A stretch of 27,632 nt of DNA from UBA3478 sp036782715 (GCA_036782715.1 DAIPYN010000022.1:1-27632), one strand, 5' to 3'; positions 16,525 to 25,283 are shown, numbered from the stretch's first letter. Numbers and translations are program-made. The notes: generated by a model from the sequence alone, not told the origin.

Positions 16525-16532
16525 TACTTTTG
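16525..16532 (+). promoter_or_regulatory. Candidate -7 box for lipB, leaderless spacing
   Basis: TACTTTTG matches TAnnTTTG fully, followed by TATT and then the ATG at 16537. Transcription would begin at or beside the start codon. This argues against an upstream start at 16486. Confidence 0.5.
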
Positions 16533-16536
16533 TATT

Positions 16537-17262
16537 ATGAGTAAAAAGGTGTGGCTACATCGATTAGGGCTTTTAGACTATAAAAAGGCCTGGGATTTAC
16601 AAGAAACGCTGTTTAAATCTACCGTAGATCGTAAGATTCGAAATCGAAGAGAGGAGACTGAAGTTGCTACCGAGAATCATCTGTTGTTGGTTGAACATCC
16701 GCCGGTCTATACGTTGGGGAAAAACGGAGATTTAAACAACCTTCTGGTTAGTGAAGAGGTGCTTGCTCAGCGTGGGGCCCAGTTCTACAAGATTAACCGT
16801 GGAGGTGACATCACCTTTCACGGCCCTGGGCAACTCGTCGGCTACCCGATACTCGATCTAGACCATTTCTTCACCGATATTCATAAATACTTGCGTTTAC
16901 TCGAAGAGTCGGTTATCGCGACGCTGGCCTATTACGGTATTCAGTCAGAGCGATCTGCTGGAGAAACTGGAGTTTGGTTAGACGTTGGAACGCCAATGGC
17001 TCGCAAAATTTGTGCTATGGGGATCAGAGCAAGTCGATGGGTAACCATGCATGGTATCGCCCTCAATGTCAGTAATGATCTTGGGTATTTTGATTTAATG
17101 ATTCCTTGCGGAATTAAGGGTAAAGCGGTTACCTCGATGAAATCAGAGTTAGGTGCTCAATGCCCGAGTCTTGAAGAAGTTCAGGTAATATGGACTCAAA
17201 AATTTGCAGAGATCTTTGAAGCATCTCTTGTCGATGCACCTACTCTAATCGATAAACCGTAA
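16537..17262 (+). CDS. lipB: Octanoyltransferase LipB
   Basis: The 241-residue enzyme moves the octanoyl group from acyl carrier protein to the lipoyl domains of 2-oxoacid dehydrogenases and the glycine cleavage system, the first step of lipoate synthesis. Family motifs are all present: HLLLVEHPPVYTLGKNG at about 48-64, NRGGDITFHGPGQLVGYPI at about 87-105, catalytic K157 in ARKICAMGIR, and the acyl-thioester cysteine C191 in DLMIPCGI. The ATG at 16537 gives MSKKVWLHRLG, placed as in homologues. An upstream in-frame ATG at 16486 would add 17 residues across the promoter. The 3' end overlaps the convergent 760-residue lipoprotein gene by 23 bp, and no terminator is visible. Confidence 0.96.
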   Translation: MSKKVWLHRLGLLDYKKAWDLQETLFKSTVDRKIRNRREETEVATENHLLLVEHPPVYTLGKNGDLNNLLVSEEVLAQRGAQFYKINRGGDITFHGPGQLVGYPILDLDHFFTDIHKYLRLLEESVIATLAYYGIQSERSAGETGVWLDVGTPMARKICAMGIRASRWVTMHGIALNVSNDLGYFDLMIPCGIKGKAVTSMKSELGAQCPSLEEVQVIWTQKFAEIFEASLVDAPTLIDKP

Positions 17263-19522
17263 GAAAGTTTCCTTCGTCTTTGGTGACGAGCTCTACTTTT
17301 TTATCTCCGTCTATATCGGCTAGGTCAATTCCCGACGCTCCAAGAACAGGGAAGCCTGAAAATAGTTTCCCATTGCTGTCGTATAGATAAAGTTTCTTCG
17401 AGGAAGCTTCGAGCACACTGATATAGATTTTATCATTTACCAAAAAGAACTGAGGGTCTGTGTAGATGCCGTAGTCAAGACTCATTCGCTTTTCCCGTAT
17501 CTGAAGCGTTTGGCCGTCAATAATCACTAAGCTTCGCGACGATCCAGTAATCTCATGAGCTGAGGTTAGTGATAGGTTGGTACTGCTTACTTTACCCGAA
17601 GTATTTATTTGAATAAGTATTCCTTCTGTGGTAGTAAAAGCAAACTGATCTCGATAGTTGAAAATATCGTTTTTTGAAAAGTTGAATTTTTGATTGATTA
17701 CTAATCGATCTTTACCATTGCGTTGTAGAATCTTTAGACGTCCATTCTGAAGTCCTAATACGATGTAATCTTTACTATTTATTCGAAAGTGTTTAGGGGT
17801 AGTGATCACTGGAGCTTCTGCTCGCTTGTAGGTAAAGCCCTCTACCTTCTCTCCCCGATTATTGTACATATATAAGTCTCTGCCTTGGCTGAACAAGAAA
17901 CGATAGTTTCGACTATTGTCGTAATCAAATACCGCAAGGGCTCCGATATTACCATCATTGAATCGTTTTGGGAATCCATCGACGTGGTTACCGTTTCGGT
18001 CAATAATATGAAAGGCCGTTTCGGTAGTGAATGCTAGCTGTAATTTTCGATTGCGATAAACATCGACCTCGTGAATGCTTCCATTTATCTTCGCCTCTAA
18101 TTGTTTTTTCCACAGAAGTTTGCCGTCATTCGAGAAGCGGTAGAGGATATTTTTCGAATCCTGCACCACAATTTCTTGATTGCCGGTATAATGATTTTTG
18201 ACAAATTGAGGCCGGGTAAGGGCTTCAGATCTAAGAGTAAGATTGAGAATTGGAGTGCTATTCGCTGTCTTTTTTACCGCGACTTTTTGAACCGACCCCG
18301 CTGCGGTGAAAAAGTAATCCTCTTCCTTTACTTGTTGAAAGATTTGAATGAAGTCGTCACTTTCTTGGAGATGTAAAGAGGTTATTTCGCCTGACAGATA
18401 AGGTTTGGCACTCTGATAGATAGTGCTGTTAGATAAGACATCACCAGTACTTACGAACTTTAAAAGTTCTCGAAGATCACCTTCTCCGTCAGAAAATACA
18501 AAAGCATTTTCAAAGACGGCAACGTGAGTAAAGGGTTTGGTAAATGAGAACTCAGAAAGCTGACTATTCAGTTCGAAAGGCTCGATTTTTAAAATGCGAT
18601 TTCCCAAATATTCGGATTCAGCAATCTGATTTTCTTCAAGACGCTTCATCACGGTCTCAGAGGCAATAGTTCTCAAATAGAGTAAGGAGGTGTTCTCTAG
18701 GTTGATTTGTGCAAACTCTTCGGCCCCCTCTAGGTAAGGTTGCTCAAGCCCTTGAGGCCTAGCGGTTGTTTTTAATGACCTCGTACTTCTTGGAGCGATT
18801 TTCAATACTTGAGGCTCAATAAGTGAGGATTCTTTGAAATGAGCAAGACCCTTAGAGTCATTAATTTCAGTAATTCCGTTTGCAAAGAATTGCCCGTTTT
18901 CAAAACTCAAGTCGAAGAACAGGTGTTTCGCATAAGATTTGTTCAGGGGTTCTAAACTTAATAGTTCTAGAAATTCAGGCTGACCGATCAGTTTGATTTC
19001 ATTTTCTTTTAGACTTTTTGCGTAAAGTCGACTAATCCGCTTAGGTGTCACAAAGCTTCCCTGACCTCTAATCGCCTCTTCGAGTAGTAACTGCGAGTTA
19101 CTCCAGATGGTTTTTTTATCTAAGGTTGCCCAATACAGTGCCTGGTTTTCTTTTTCAAACCCTTTAAAAATGGTGACTCCCTCATAAAGGAATTGTTCAG
19201 ATACTGCTTTTTGAACTGAGGTTTCAGCAAGCGCTAAAAAGGTTAGTGTCCCTTTACCTTCTTCGTAAAGTCCTAGATCGATATTGGTGGGAGTAGTTAG
19301 AAACGAAAGTGCTAGTTCACTCAATGGTTTCACACGTGTCGTACGAATAAACGGATAGGAGCTGGCAACCTCACTTTCTAGAAAAAGAGTTAAGGTTTCA
19401 GAATGGGTTTTAACAACCAAACTATAATCGCTCGGAAAGTATTGTAAATCAGAAGTTTCTTCAAGGGTTTTAGGTTGACAGGCTACTACAACAAGTAGCA
19501 CAATTCCCAACAGGTATTTCAT
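17240..19522 (-). CDS. Uncharacterised lipoprotein with a C-terminal beta-propeller-like region
   Basis: The 760-residue product starts with a lipoprotein signal, lipobox VVAC and C15. Residues 25-435 have no motif I can name. The opening YFPSDYSLVVKTHSETLTLFL resembles periplasmic proteins that begin with a 'P-x-D-x-x-V-V-x' strand. Residues 440-760 are strand-rich repeats of the PQQ/FG-GAP type: ILYRFSNDGKLLWKKQLEAK, FHIIDRNGNHVDGFPKRF, LYMYNNRGEKVEGF, LYLYDSNGKLFSGFPVLG. A calcium-like loop DIDGDKKVEL lies near the end. This suggests a seven- or eight-bladed propeller on the periplasmic side of a membrane. It lies 37 bp after rnhB, with a weak box TACCTTTA on the minus strand at 19552-19545. 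A role as a scaffold, like BamB, is possible but unproven. Confidence 0.8.
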   Translation of the reverse strand: MKYLLGIVLLVVVACQPKTLEETSDLQYFPSDYSLVVKTHSETLTLFLESEVASSYPFIRTTRVKPLSELALSFLTTPTNIDLGLYEEGKGTLTFLALAETSVQKAVSEQFLYEGVTIFKGFEKENQALYWATLDKKTIWSNSQLLLEEAIRGQGSFVTPKRISRLYAKSLKENEIKLIGQPEFLELLSLEPLNKSYAKHLFFDLSFENGQFFANGITEINDSKGLAHFKESSLIEPQVLKIAPRSTRSLKTTARPQGLEQPYLEGAEEFAQINLENTSLLYLRTIASETVMKRLEENQIAESEYLGNRILKIEPFELNSQLSEFSFTKPFTHVAVFENAFVFSDGEGDLRELLKFVSTGDVLSNSTIYQSAKPYLSGEITSLHLQESDDFIQIFQQVKEEDYFFTAAGSVQKVAVKKTANSTPILNLTLRSEALTRPQFVKNHYTGNQEIVVQDSKNILYRFSNDGKLLWKKQLEAKINGSIHEVDVYRNRKLQLAFTTETAFHIIDRNGNHVDGFPKRFNDGNIGALAVFDYDNSRNYRFLFSQGRDLYMYNNRGEKVEGFTYKRAEAPVITTPKHFRINSKDYIVLGLQNGRLKILQRNGKDRLVINQKFNFSKNDIFNYRDQFAFTTTEGILIQINTSGKVSSTNLSLTSAHEITGSSRSLVIIDGQTLQIREKRMSLDYGIYTDPQFFLVNDKIYISVLEASSKKLYLYDSNGKLFSGFPVLGASGIDLADIDGDKKVELVTKDEGNFLTVYRLE

Positions 19523-19559
19523 ACGAAAAGTTAGTTTCTTGATCTAAAGGTACAAAGAG

Positions 19560-20141
19560 CTACAGACCTAGTGCAAAAGATTTTCGATGGTGTTTTGTGA
19601 TCCCTTGAAGTTGAATCGCTTTTTTGTGGGCCTCGGTCGGATAGCCCTTATTTGACTCCCATCCATAACCGGGGAATTGGGCATCTAAGTGCTTCATGTA
19701 TTCGTCCCTGGCGGTTTTGGCAAGTACTGAAGCGGCAGCAATAGAGGCGTATTTACCATCTCCTTTGATAATACATGCATGGGGTATTCCTAAGAAAGGA
19801 TTAAAACGATTGCCATCTACGAGTAAGAAATCGGGTTTTGTTATTAATGCAGACACGCAAACATGCATCGCATAGATCGACGCCTGTAGAATATTAATTT
19901 CGTCAATCTTCTCTGGTGATATATGGGTTACGGCGAAGGCAATAGCTGCTTTTTCAATGACCGGCCTCAAGATTTCTCGCTCTTTCTCGCTCAGTTGTTT
20001 AGAGTCATTAAGTAGCGGATGATAAAAGTCTTCAGGTAAAACTACTGCGGCGGCAGTAACAGGTCCTGCTAAACATCCTCGGCCTGCTTCATCTAAGCCA
20101 GCCTCCAACTGCCCTTTAATTGCGTAGGGTTCTAAGGCCAA
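19560..20141 (-). CDS. rnhB: Ribonuclease HII
   Basis: RNase HII cuts the RNA strand of RNA/DNA hybrids and starts removal of single ribonucleotides from DNA. Motif DEAGRGCLAGPV gives catalytic D17 and E18 (numbered from the TTG start). LNDSKQLSEKER, VDGN (third acidic residue) and SVLAKTARDEYM (fourth, Asp) follow, then GYGWESNKGYPTEAH. I chose the TTG at 20141, one base after the TAA of the preceding gene. It leaves about 11 residues before LEAGLDEAGRG, as in relatives, and gives 193 residues. An ATG at 20195 is also in frame (211 residues) but would overlap the upstream gene by 53 bp, and the added residues do not look like the family. Start uncertain; identity firm. Confidence 0.94.
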   Translation of the reverse strand: MALEPYAIKGQLEAGLDEAGRGCLAGPVTAAAVVLPEDFYHPLLNDSKQLSEKEREILRPVIEKAAIAFAVTHISPEKIDEINILQASIYAMHVCVSALITKPDFLLVDGNRFNPFLGIPHACIIKGDGKYASIAAASVLAKTARDEYMKHLDAQFPGYGWESNKGYPTEAHKKAIQLQGITKHHRKSFALGL

Positions 20142-20142
20142 A

Positions 20143-20880
20143 TTAGTTGACTCTAAATTCGAAAATTTCTGAGGTTGCCGTATTGCCGGTTTCATCTTGA
20201 CTTTTCACTTGCCAGTAATAGATTTTACCAACCTCGACAGCCACTTCGCTAACCGATTGTGTCGATGTCGTCTGATAGGTTACGGTCGCTTCATTATCAA
20301 AATCTACTTCATCTAGAGCCTCACTACTTCCTAATAAGTGAACGGTATGTGCCGCTAGGTCGTTGTCGATGTCACTACTTTCCCATTCTAAAGTAATTGA
20401 AGTAACTCCCGTCAGCGTAGCTCCACGGCTTGGACTAACTGCTTCGGCAGGGAAGGGTGTGTGATTTTCTACCGGAGCTCCTGCATTGAAAAATTTAAAG
20501 GCACTAGACTCTGCGGTTTGCGTGGTACTGTTCGATTTTGAAACTACTACCCAGCTAAAAGGTGTTCCTCTGGTGAGTGCCATACTCAAAGAGGTATTCG
20601 AAGTACTCTGTTCTTGAACGGTATTCGTGTCTAGATTGGTTACCTTGAGCGTGTACGTATTCGTATTTTCAGAGGGGTTCCATTGAAATAATACGCTGCT
20701 TAAATCTGCCGATATAATATTCCCTTGGTTACACTCGGTATTATTCGCAGGTGAAACCAAGGCAGCTGCTGTAGGTATCTTGACTTGAGGCTGGGGAGTA
20801 GGAGTTTCACCAGGATCTCCACCTGAACAGGCTACAAAAAATAAGCTGGTGAGTGTTATATAGAGTAATTGCTTTTTCAT
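20143..20880 (-). CDS. Lipoprotein with two fibronectin type III-like domains
   Basis: The 245-residue product has a lipobox FVAC with C18, then a Gly/Pro/Thr-rich linker (GGDPGETPTPQPQ). Two beta-sandwich repeats follow. The first, about 38-132, opens AALVSPANNTE and contains VLFQWNPSENTNTYTLKV and FSWVVVSKS. The second, about 140-245, opens PAEAVSPSRGATL and contains ITLEWESSDIDNDLAAHTVHL and YYWQVKSQDETGN. The order 'SPxxgxxx - WxxS - xYtL - YyWqV' is typical of FN3-like modules in surface lipoproteins. Its ATG overlaps the stop of the large T9SS gene (ATGA), so the two are probably translated together. A surface or binding partner of that secreted protein is a reasonable inference, not shown. 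Confidence 0.82.
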   Translation of the reverse strand: MKKQLLYITLTSLFFVACSGGDPGETPTPQPQVKIPTAAALVSPANNTECNQGNIISADLSSVLFQWNPSENTNTYTLKVTNLDTNTVQEQSTSNTSLSMALTRGTPFSWVVVSKSNSTTQTAESSAFKFFNAGAPVENHTPFPAEAVSPSRGATLTGVTSITLEWESSDIDNDLAAHTVHLLGSSEALDEVDFDNEATVTYQTTSTQSVSEVAVEVGKIYYWQVKSQDETGNTATSEIFEFRVN

Positions 20881-23800
20881 CGGATTACCAATTTGTGCGT
20901 GATCAATTTATTTTCGGTTCTTACTTGAACCATGTAAATACCGGGACGAAGTCCGTTGACATTCAATTCGATGACACCGGCTGTTGCTTGTTGCTCTTTA
21001 CTGTAGATCTTATTTCCGTTAAAATCATAGAGCTCTGCATTTGCTACTTCTATCGAAGTATCTCCTAGATAGATAGACACCTTACCATTGAGTACTGGGT
21101 TTGGATAAATAAATACCTGATTAGACAAAATAATAGTCTCCCTATAAACCCCTTGACAATCTTGTGCACCTCGAACTTCGATCGTGTTTTCGATGCGGTC
21201 GAGCGGAAGATTAATAGATGATGCGCTTGTCACAAAGGTTTTACCATTTAGGGTAATTTCAAATGATTCACCACCAGTCAATTCTAAGGCAACTTCAGAA
21301 CCTGAGGTGTTCACTACCGACTGAACGGCGAGGGGTACAGGTTCGTAAAGCACAACTCCCGCGCATCGTTCGAATCCACTCAAGGTATCGGCCGTAAAAC
21401 AAAGTTCGTAGTTACCTCCATCGAGATTTTCGAAAGACACAACCCCTTCGTTGAAATTCGAACTAGCTAGTTGTTGACCGTTTTCTGTAAGTACTGCGTT
21501 GTAGGTGCCTTCAGGAAGTCCTGATGCTAGTGATACTGTGATGCTACCGTTATTGTTTCCTGAACAGGTTACTGCCGTGGTTTGCACAGTAAAGGCATTT
21601 ACCGGTAGGCTAACAATCTCACAGCCATTAACATTTACAGTCGCACCTACAGTTGTATTTGGACATTGATCGTTGTCATTGAGTACTCCGTCGTTGTCGT
21701 TGTCGGTATCACAAACATCTCCAATACCATCACCGTCGATATCGGCTTGGTCAGCGTTTGGAGTGGTCGGACAATTATCTTCACTATCAGGGATGCCGTC
21801 TCCATCATCGTCATCATCACAAACATCGCCAATACCATCTCCATCAAGATCTGATTGATCGGTGTTAGGGGTGAGCGGACAGTTGTCATCGACATCTAAA
21901 ATCCCATCATCGTCGTCATCCTCATCATCTACATAACCACCAACTACGAAATCATCAATGACCACACCTTCTTCGGTAACAGCTTCATCTGATTCGAAAA
22001 CGATTCTGAATGCAATTTGAGTTTCAGCAGTGAGGTCAACTCCATCGATAGATTTGTTGGCTTCGAAATCATAACTGTATTCGGTCATAGTTGCATACTC
22101 GCTATCAGTACCTGTCCATTGCGCTCCAACGCAATTGTAGCAGTCATCACCTGTAGTTTGTAAGGTTCTATCTGAGTTATACCATTTAGGCCCGGAATTA
22201 ATAGAGCCTAAAACCCTCCAATTTTGCCCCTGATCAGTCGTGTACTGAACGTATGCTAAATCCCAATTGGTCTCGAGATTAAAAGCCATGTTGAAACTTA
22301 GTTTCGGCGCGAGTATTTCACTGAAATTGTAGTAGGGTGATAGTAGATATCCTCGAGTCATGTTCGGGTGTTCCCCGTCGAGATTGGTCGCCCAAGCTTT
22401 TTCTCCTGAAGCGGTCTCATTGAGTATGGCTCCAGTAGGTGTTCCCAATTCCCATACCGAAGTAGTAAAGGTATCATTATAGGTTAATAGCTCTGCCTCT
22501 GAAGTTTCTCCGTCATATAAAGTTCCTATCGTTCCGTTTGCATTAATTAGTAGCGATTTTTCTTTGGTGTTATTATCTGACCAAGCATCTTCTGTTGTTG
22601 TAATGCTCACCGATAGGTCTACTTGCCCAACAATACCTTGGTCGAGGGCCGGTAAATCTAATGTAACCTCCCCTTCTGCGGGTATAGACACGTCGTAAGT
22701 CACCGGTTCTTGTTCTACCCCATTAATCGAGTAATTAATAGTAATCTCATCGACCGTATTTAACCCTGCATTTTGCACATCAACTTGTGGGGTAATACCT
22801 GCGCTAAAGAGTCGATTTGCTCCAGGACGCAGTGCTTTCAATGAAATATCGTAATCAGCGATTTCAACGAGAATGGGAGAGGTAAAGATTCCTCTGCCAT
22901 AAGTCGATGCAGCGATAGTAGCGTCCTTCACAGTAATCTCTAGGTCACTCACTGCGGTGTTTGGTAGATTATTACTGAAATCCTCCCATAAACCTTCAGC
23001 CATTAATTCATCGTCTGTGCGATAGACACCTAAACTCGTTCCTACATAAATACTATTTGTTAGATCGCGTGGTTGATGAACAATAGCTAAAAACGCCTGA
23101 TTTTCGGGAAGGTCTCCAGTGATATCAATTTTTTCGGCATTACCACTTTCGGGTACGATGACCTTCATTACTTTCGGATTCGCTGGCTGTTGGTATTCTG
23201 CAGAACCCACACGATTTGAGGTAGTCACATAGACAATGTAATTATCATTGCTATTGATGGCAATGTCAGAGATGGGATTGTCAAATTGTGTAATTCCTCT
23301 AAAATTTTCGCCTCCATCTTCACTAATAAAAAGACGGTCTGCCTCAGCAGCATACAAGATGTTAGGATTGCTAGGTGAGGCTTCGAGATCATCGATGCTA
23401 CTGCCCGATAGATTATCTGAAAGTTTGGTCCACTCACCACTCACCAATTCATAAACGGCATTGAAGCCCGAATACACTCTACCCGATGCGCCAATAGTAA
23501 GAGGAGTGATCCAATTTCCTTGCTCTGGGCTGTCAGCAAATCCTAAATTTTGTCCGTTTTGCGAGGTAACCCATAGGGTAGAACCAAACTGCGTAAATCC
23601 GTAGGCGATATTTGAGTTGGTTGGATCGATTTCGTAGTCCATACCGTCACCGCCTGTCCAGGTGTTCCATTGGTTGTTGTTGTAAATGAATCCTGCATTA
23701 TCTTGAGTTCCCCCAACCATCTTGCCGGCATCATCGCGAGCCATCCCCATGCGATAGAATTGGCTCGTCATAATTCCGTTATTACTGTAGTCAGTGAACG

Positions 23801-25184
23801 TGTCGCCCCCATCGGCAGAACTGTACAGTCCACCGTCGGTACCGGCGTACAACACGTTGTTGAAGAATTTCAAAGTGTGTATGTCTGCGTGGCTGAATGC
23901 CTCATTATTCACGCTCCATTCGTTCAATTTTCCAAAGATGTTTCCTCCATTAGTCGATTTCCAAATATTTAAACAGCCCACATAGATCGTATTAATGTCT
24001 TCTGGATCGATAGCCATCGCTAAATCAAACCAAGCTTGCGAAGATTCCATGATATTGGCACTTTGTGCTGTTTTAGTAAAGGTTGCTCCGTCGTCATTCG
24101 ATCGATATAACCCTAAAAATTCATAGTCATTCGAGCCTGTATCGGCATACAATACATAAACTGAATTCGGGCTTGCAGGACTTACCCCTAGCACGGCTCG
24201 GCCGAAGTCTTCTGGTAGAACGGTTGAGGTAGACGCTACGAAGTTCTCGCCGCCGTCGGTTGAACGATAAAAACCATCGTTAGTAACGGCATAAATAATG
24301 TCAGGATTGCCTGGATTTAATCTGAAGTCGGTTACATCCTTTACTGATACTCCGCCAAAAGGTGACCGGTTGAAAGTATCCCCGGCATCGATTGACTTAT
24401 AGAATCCGTTCGAGCCTGCTACATATATAATGTTGTTATCTGTCGGATGTATTACGATTTCATTCAAGGCATTATTACGCCCCATGTTAGCTGCTGTAAG
24501 ACCAGTTTCTTGCCAAGTCACCCCAGCGTCTGTAGACTTCATGACTCCAATCGAGTAACTGTCAAGTGCATCATCATCACCAGTGGCTATATAGATAATG
24601 TCTGTGTTGGTTTCATCAATGGCAATTCCCGAAACTCCAATTTGCGGATATTCGTCGAAAATTGGATCCCAACTTTGCCCGGCATCAAAACTCTTCCAAA
24701 GACCTCCCGAGGGCGCCCCAGCATACCAAGTCTGATCGTTGCTCGGGTCGATAGCCATCTGATTAATTCTTCCGGTGCCTGGTGTGTAACGAATGAGCCC
24801 TGCGTTGACCGGTCCAATATTCGACCAATCAGCGGTTGCGTTTACGGTGTTGGGCTGTGCGATTTTATCCTTGTACGCCTGATACAGCGTTTCAGAAGGA
24901 AGAATATACCCATCCTTATCAGTGAAATATTGCCAGTAGTTTTCCCAACGTTTGAAGGGTTTGTATCCGCTCCCTTTTCTGTTGGGATCGTGAGTCGCAA
25001 AATACTTCTCGGCTGCCTTACTGATTTGAGAAAGCGTGTACATGGGTTGCCCCGTGTCAGGGTCAACTCGTTCGGCCTTTTCATTTTGCAAATAAGCTGC
25101 AAGAGGAGCATTTGATTTGTATTGAGCTTTAAGGGAACTAGTAAATAGTAAGACCCCTATGATGAGCAACAAGTTCTTCTTCAT
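20877..25184 (-). CDS. Large T9SS-secreted protein with Asp-box (sialidase/VPS10-like) propellers and thrombospondin type 3 repeats
   Basis: The 1435-residue product has a signal peptide (MKKNLLLIIGVLLFTSSLKA, then Q). Residues of about 165-630 carry at least eight Asp-box motifs, among them SFDAGQSW, STDAGVTW, SIDAGDTF, STDGGENF, SNDDGATF and SEDGGENF, which mark BNR/VPS10-type beta-propellers. CARDB-like and jelly-roll-like strands follow at about 780-1080. An Asp-rich stretch and 36-residue thrombospondin type 3 calcium repeats lie at about 1086-1187. A further beta domain precedes the T9SS type A sorting domain at about 1350-1435 (VFIYPNPVLNGKVSIY, ending in GIYMVQVRTENKLITHKLVIR). The protein should cross the outer membrane by T9SS and be anchored or released. 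Catalytic sialidase residues are not evident, so adhesion or binding is more likely. It overlaps the next lipoprotein gene by 4 bp. Confidence 0.93.
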   Translation of the reverse strand: MKKNLLLIIGVLLFTSSLKAQYKSNAPLAAYLQNEKAERVDPDTGQPMYTLSQISKAAEKYFATHDPNRKGSGYKPFKRWENYWQYFTDKDGYILPSETLYQAYKDKIAQPNTVNATADWSNIGPVNAGLIRYTPGTGRINQMAIDPSNDQTWYAGAPSGGLWKSFDAGQSWDPIFDEYPQIGVSGIAIDETNTDIIYIATGDDDALDSYSIGVMKSTDAGVTWQETGLTAANMGRNNALNEIVIHPTDNNIIYVAGSNGFYKSIDAGDTFNRSPFGGVSVKDVTDFRLNPGNPDIIYAVTNDGFYRSTDGGENFVASTSTVLPEDFGRAVLGVSPASPNSVYVLYADTGSNDYEFLGLYRSNDDGATFTKTAQSANIMESSQAWFDLAMAIDPEDINTIYVGCLNIWKSTNGGNIFGKLNEWSVNNEAFSHADIHTLKFFNNVLYAGTDGGLYSSADGGDTFTDYSNNGIMTSQFYRMGMARDDAGKMVGGTQDNAGFIYNNNQWNTWTGGDGMDYEIDPTNSNIAYGFTQFGSTLWVTSQNGQNLGFADSPEQGNWITPLTIGASGRVYSGFNAVYELVSGEWTKLSDNLSGSSIDDLEASPSNPNILYAAEADRLFISEDGGENFRGITQFDNPISDIAINSNDNYIVYVTTSNRVGSAEYQQPANPKVMKVIVPESGNAEKIDITGDLPENQAFLAIVHQPRDLTNSIYVGTSLGVYRTDDELMAEGLWEDFSNNLPNTAVSDLEITVKDATIAASTYGRGIFTSPILVEIADYDISLKALRPGANRLFSAGITPQVDVQNAGLNTVDEITINYSINGVEQEPVTYDVSIPAEGEVTLDLPALDQGIVGQVDLSVSITTTEDAWSDNNTKEKSLLINANGTIGTLYDGETSEAELLTYNDTFTTSVWELGTPTGAILNETASGEKAWATNLDGEHPNMTRGYLLSPYYNFSEILAPKLSFNMAFNLETNWDLAYVQYTTDQGQNWRVLGSINSGPKWYNSDRTLQTTGDDCYNCVGAQWTGTDSEYATMTEYSYDFEANKSIDGVDLTAETQIAFRIVFESDEAVTEEGVVIDDFVVGGYVDDEDDDDDGILDVDDNCPLTPNTDQSDLDGDGIGDVCDDDDDGDGIPDSEDNCPTTPNADQADIDGDGIGDVCDTDNDNDGVLNDNDQCPNTTVGATVNVNGCEIVSLPVNAFTVQTTAVTCSGNNNGSITVSLASGLPEGTYNAVLTENGQQLASSNFNEGVVSFENLDGGNYELCFTADTLSGFERCAGVVLYEPVPLAVQSVVNTSGSEVALELTGGESFEITLNGKTFVTSASSINLPLDRIENTIEVRGAQDCQGVYRETIILSNQVFIYPNPVLNGKVSIYLGDTSIEVANAELYDFNGNKIYSKEQQATAGVIELNVNGLRPGIYMVQVRTENKLITHKLVIR
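21660..21887 (-). repeat. Tandem 108-bp repeats encoding thrombospondin type 3 modules
   Basis: DNCP/DQCP units start at 21887, 21779 and 21671 on the minus strand, spaced by exactly 108 bp (36 codons); the third copy is partial. Each full unit carries DxDGDGIGDVCD. The units are alike at the DNA level, so unequal exchange could change their number. Confidence 0.9.
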
Positions 25185-25208
25185 AGTGTTTTTGTCGTGT
25201 ATAGCTAA

Positions 25209-25216
25209 TAAAATTA
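25209..25216 (-). promoter_or_regulatory. Candidate -7 box for the T9SS gene
   Basis: The minus strand reads TAATTTTA, matching TAnnTTTG except for the last base, 24 nt before the ATG at 25184. It is the best candidate in the 99-bp divergent gap but is weaker than the porin box. Confidence 0.3.
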
Positions 25217-25257
25217 CGGCTTATTAACATTTTTAACAATAAAATGATTCCTTCTGC

Positions 25258-25265
25258 TAATTTTG
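25258..25265 (+). promoter_or_regulatory. Candidate -7 box for the porin gene
   Basis: TAATTTTG matches TAnnTTTG fully and lies 18 nt before the ATG at 25284, giving an expected leader of about 12 nt. Confidence 0.45.
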
Positions 25266-25283
25266 TTTGCCTTTATTTGCAAC

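Noticed and set aside
24447..25115. A 222-codon open frame on the + strand, antisense to the T9SS gene
   Set aside because: The minus strand here encodes the signal-proximal part of a clear T9SS protein with Asp-boxes. The antisense product has no recognisable domain and no promoter box.
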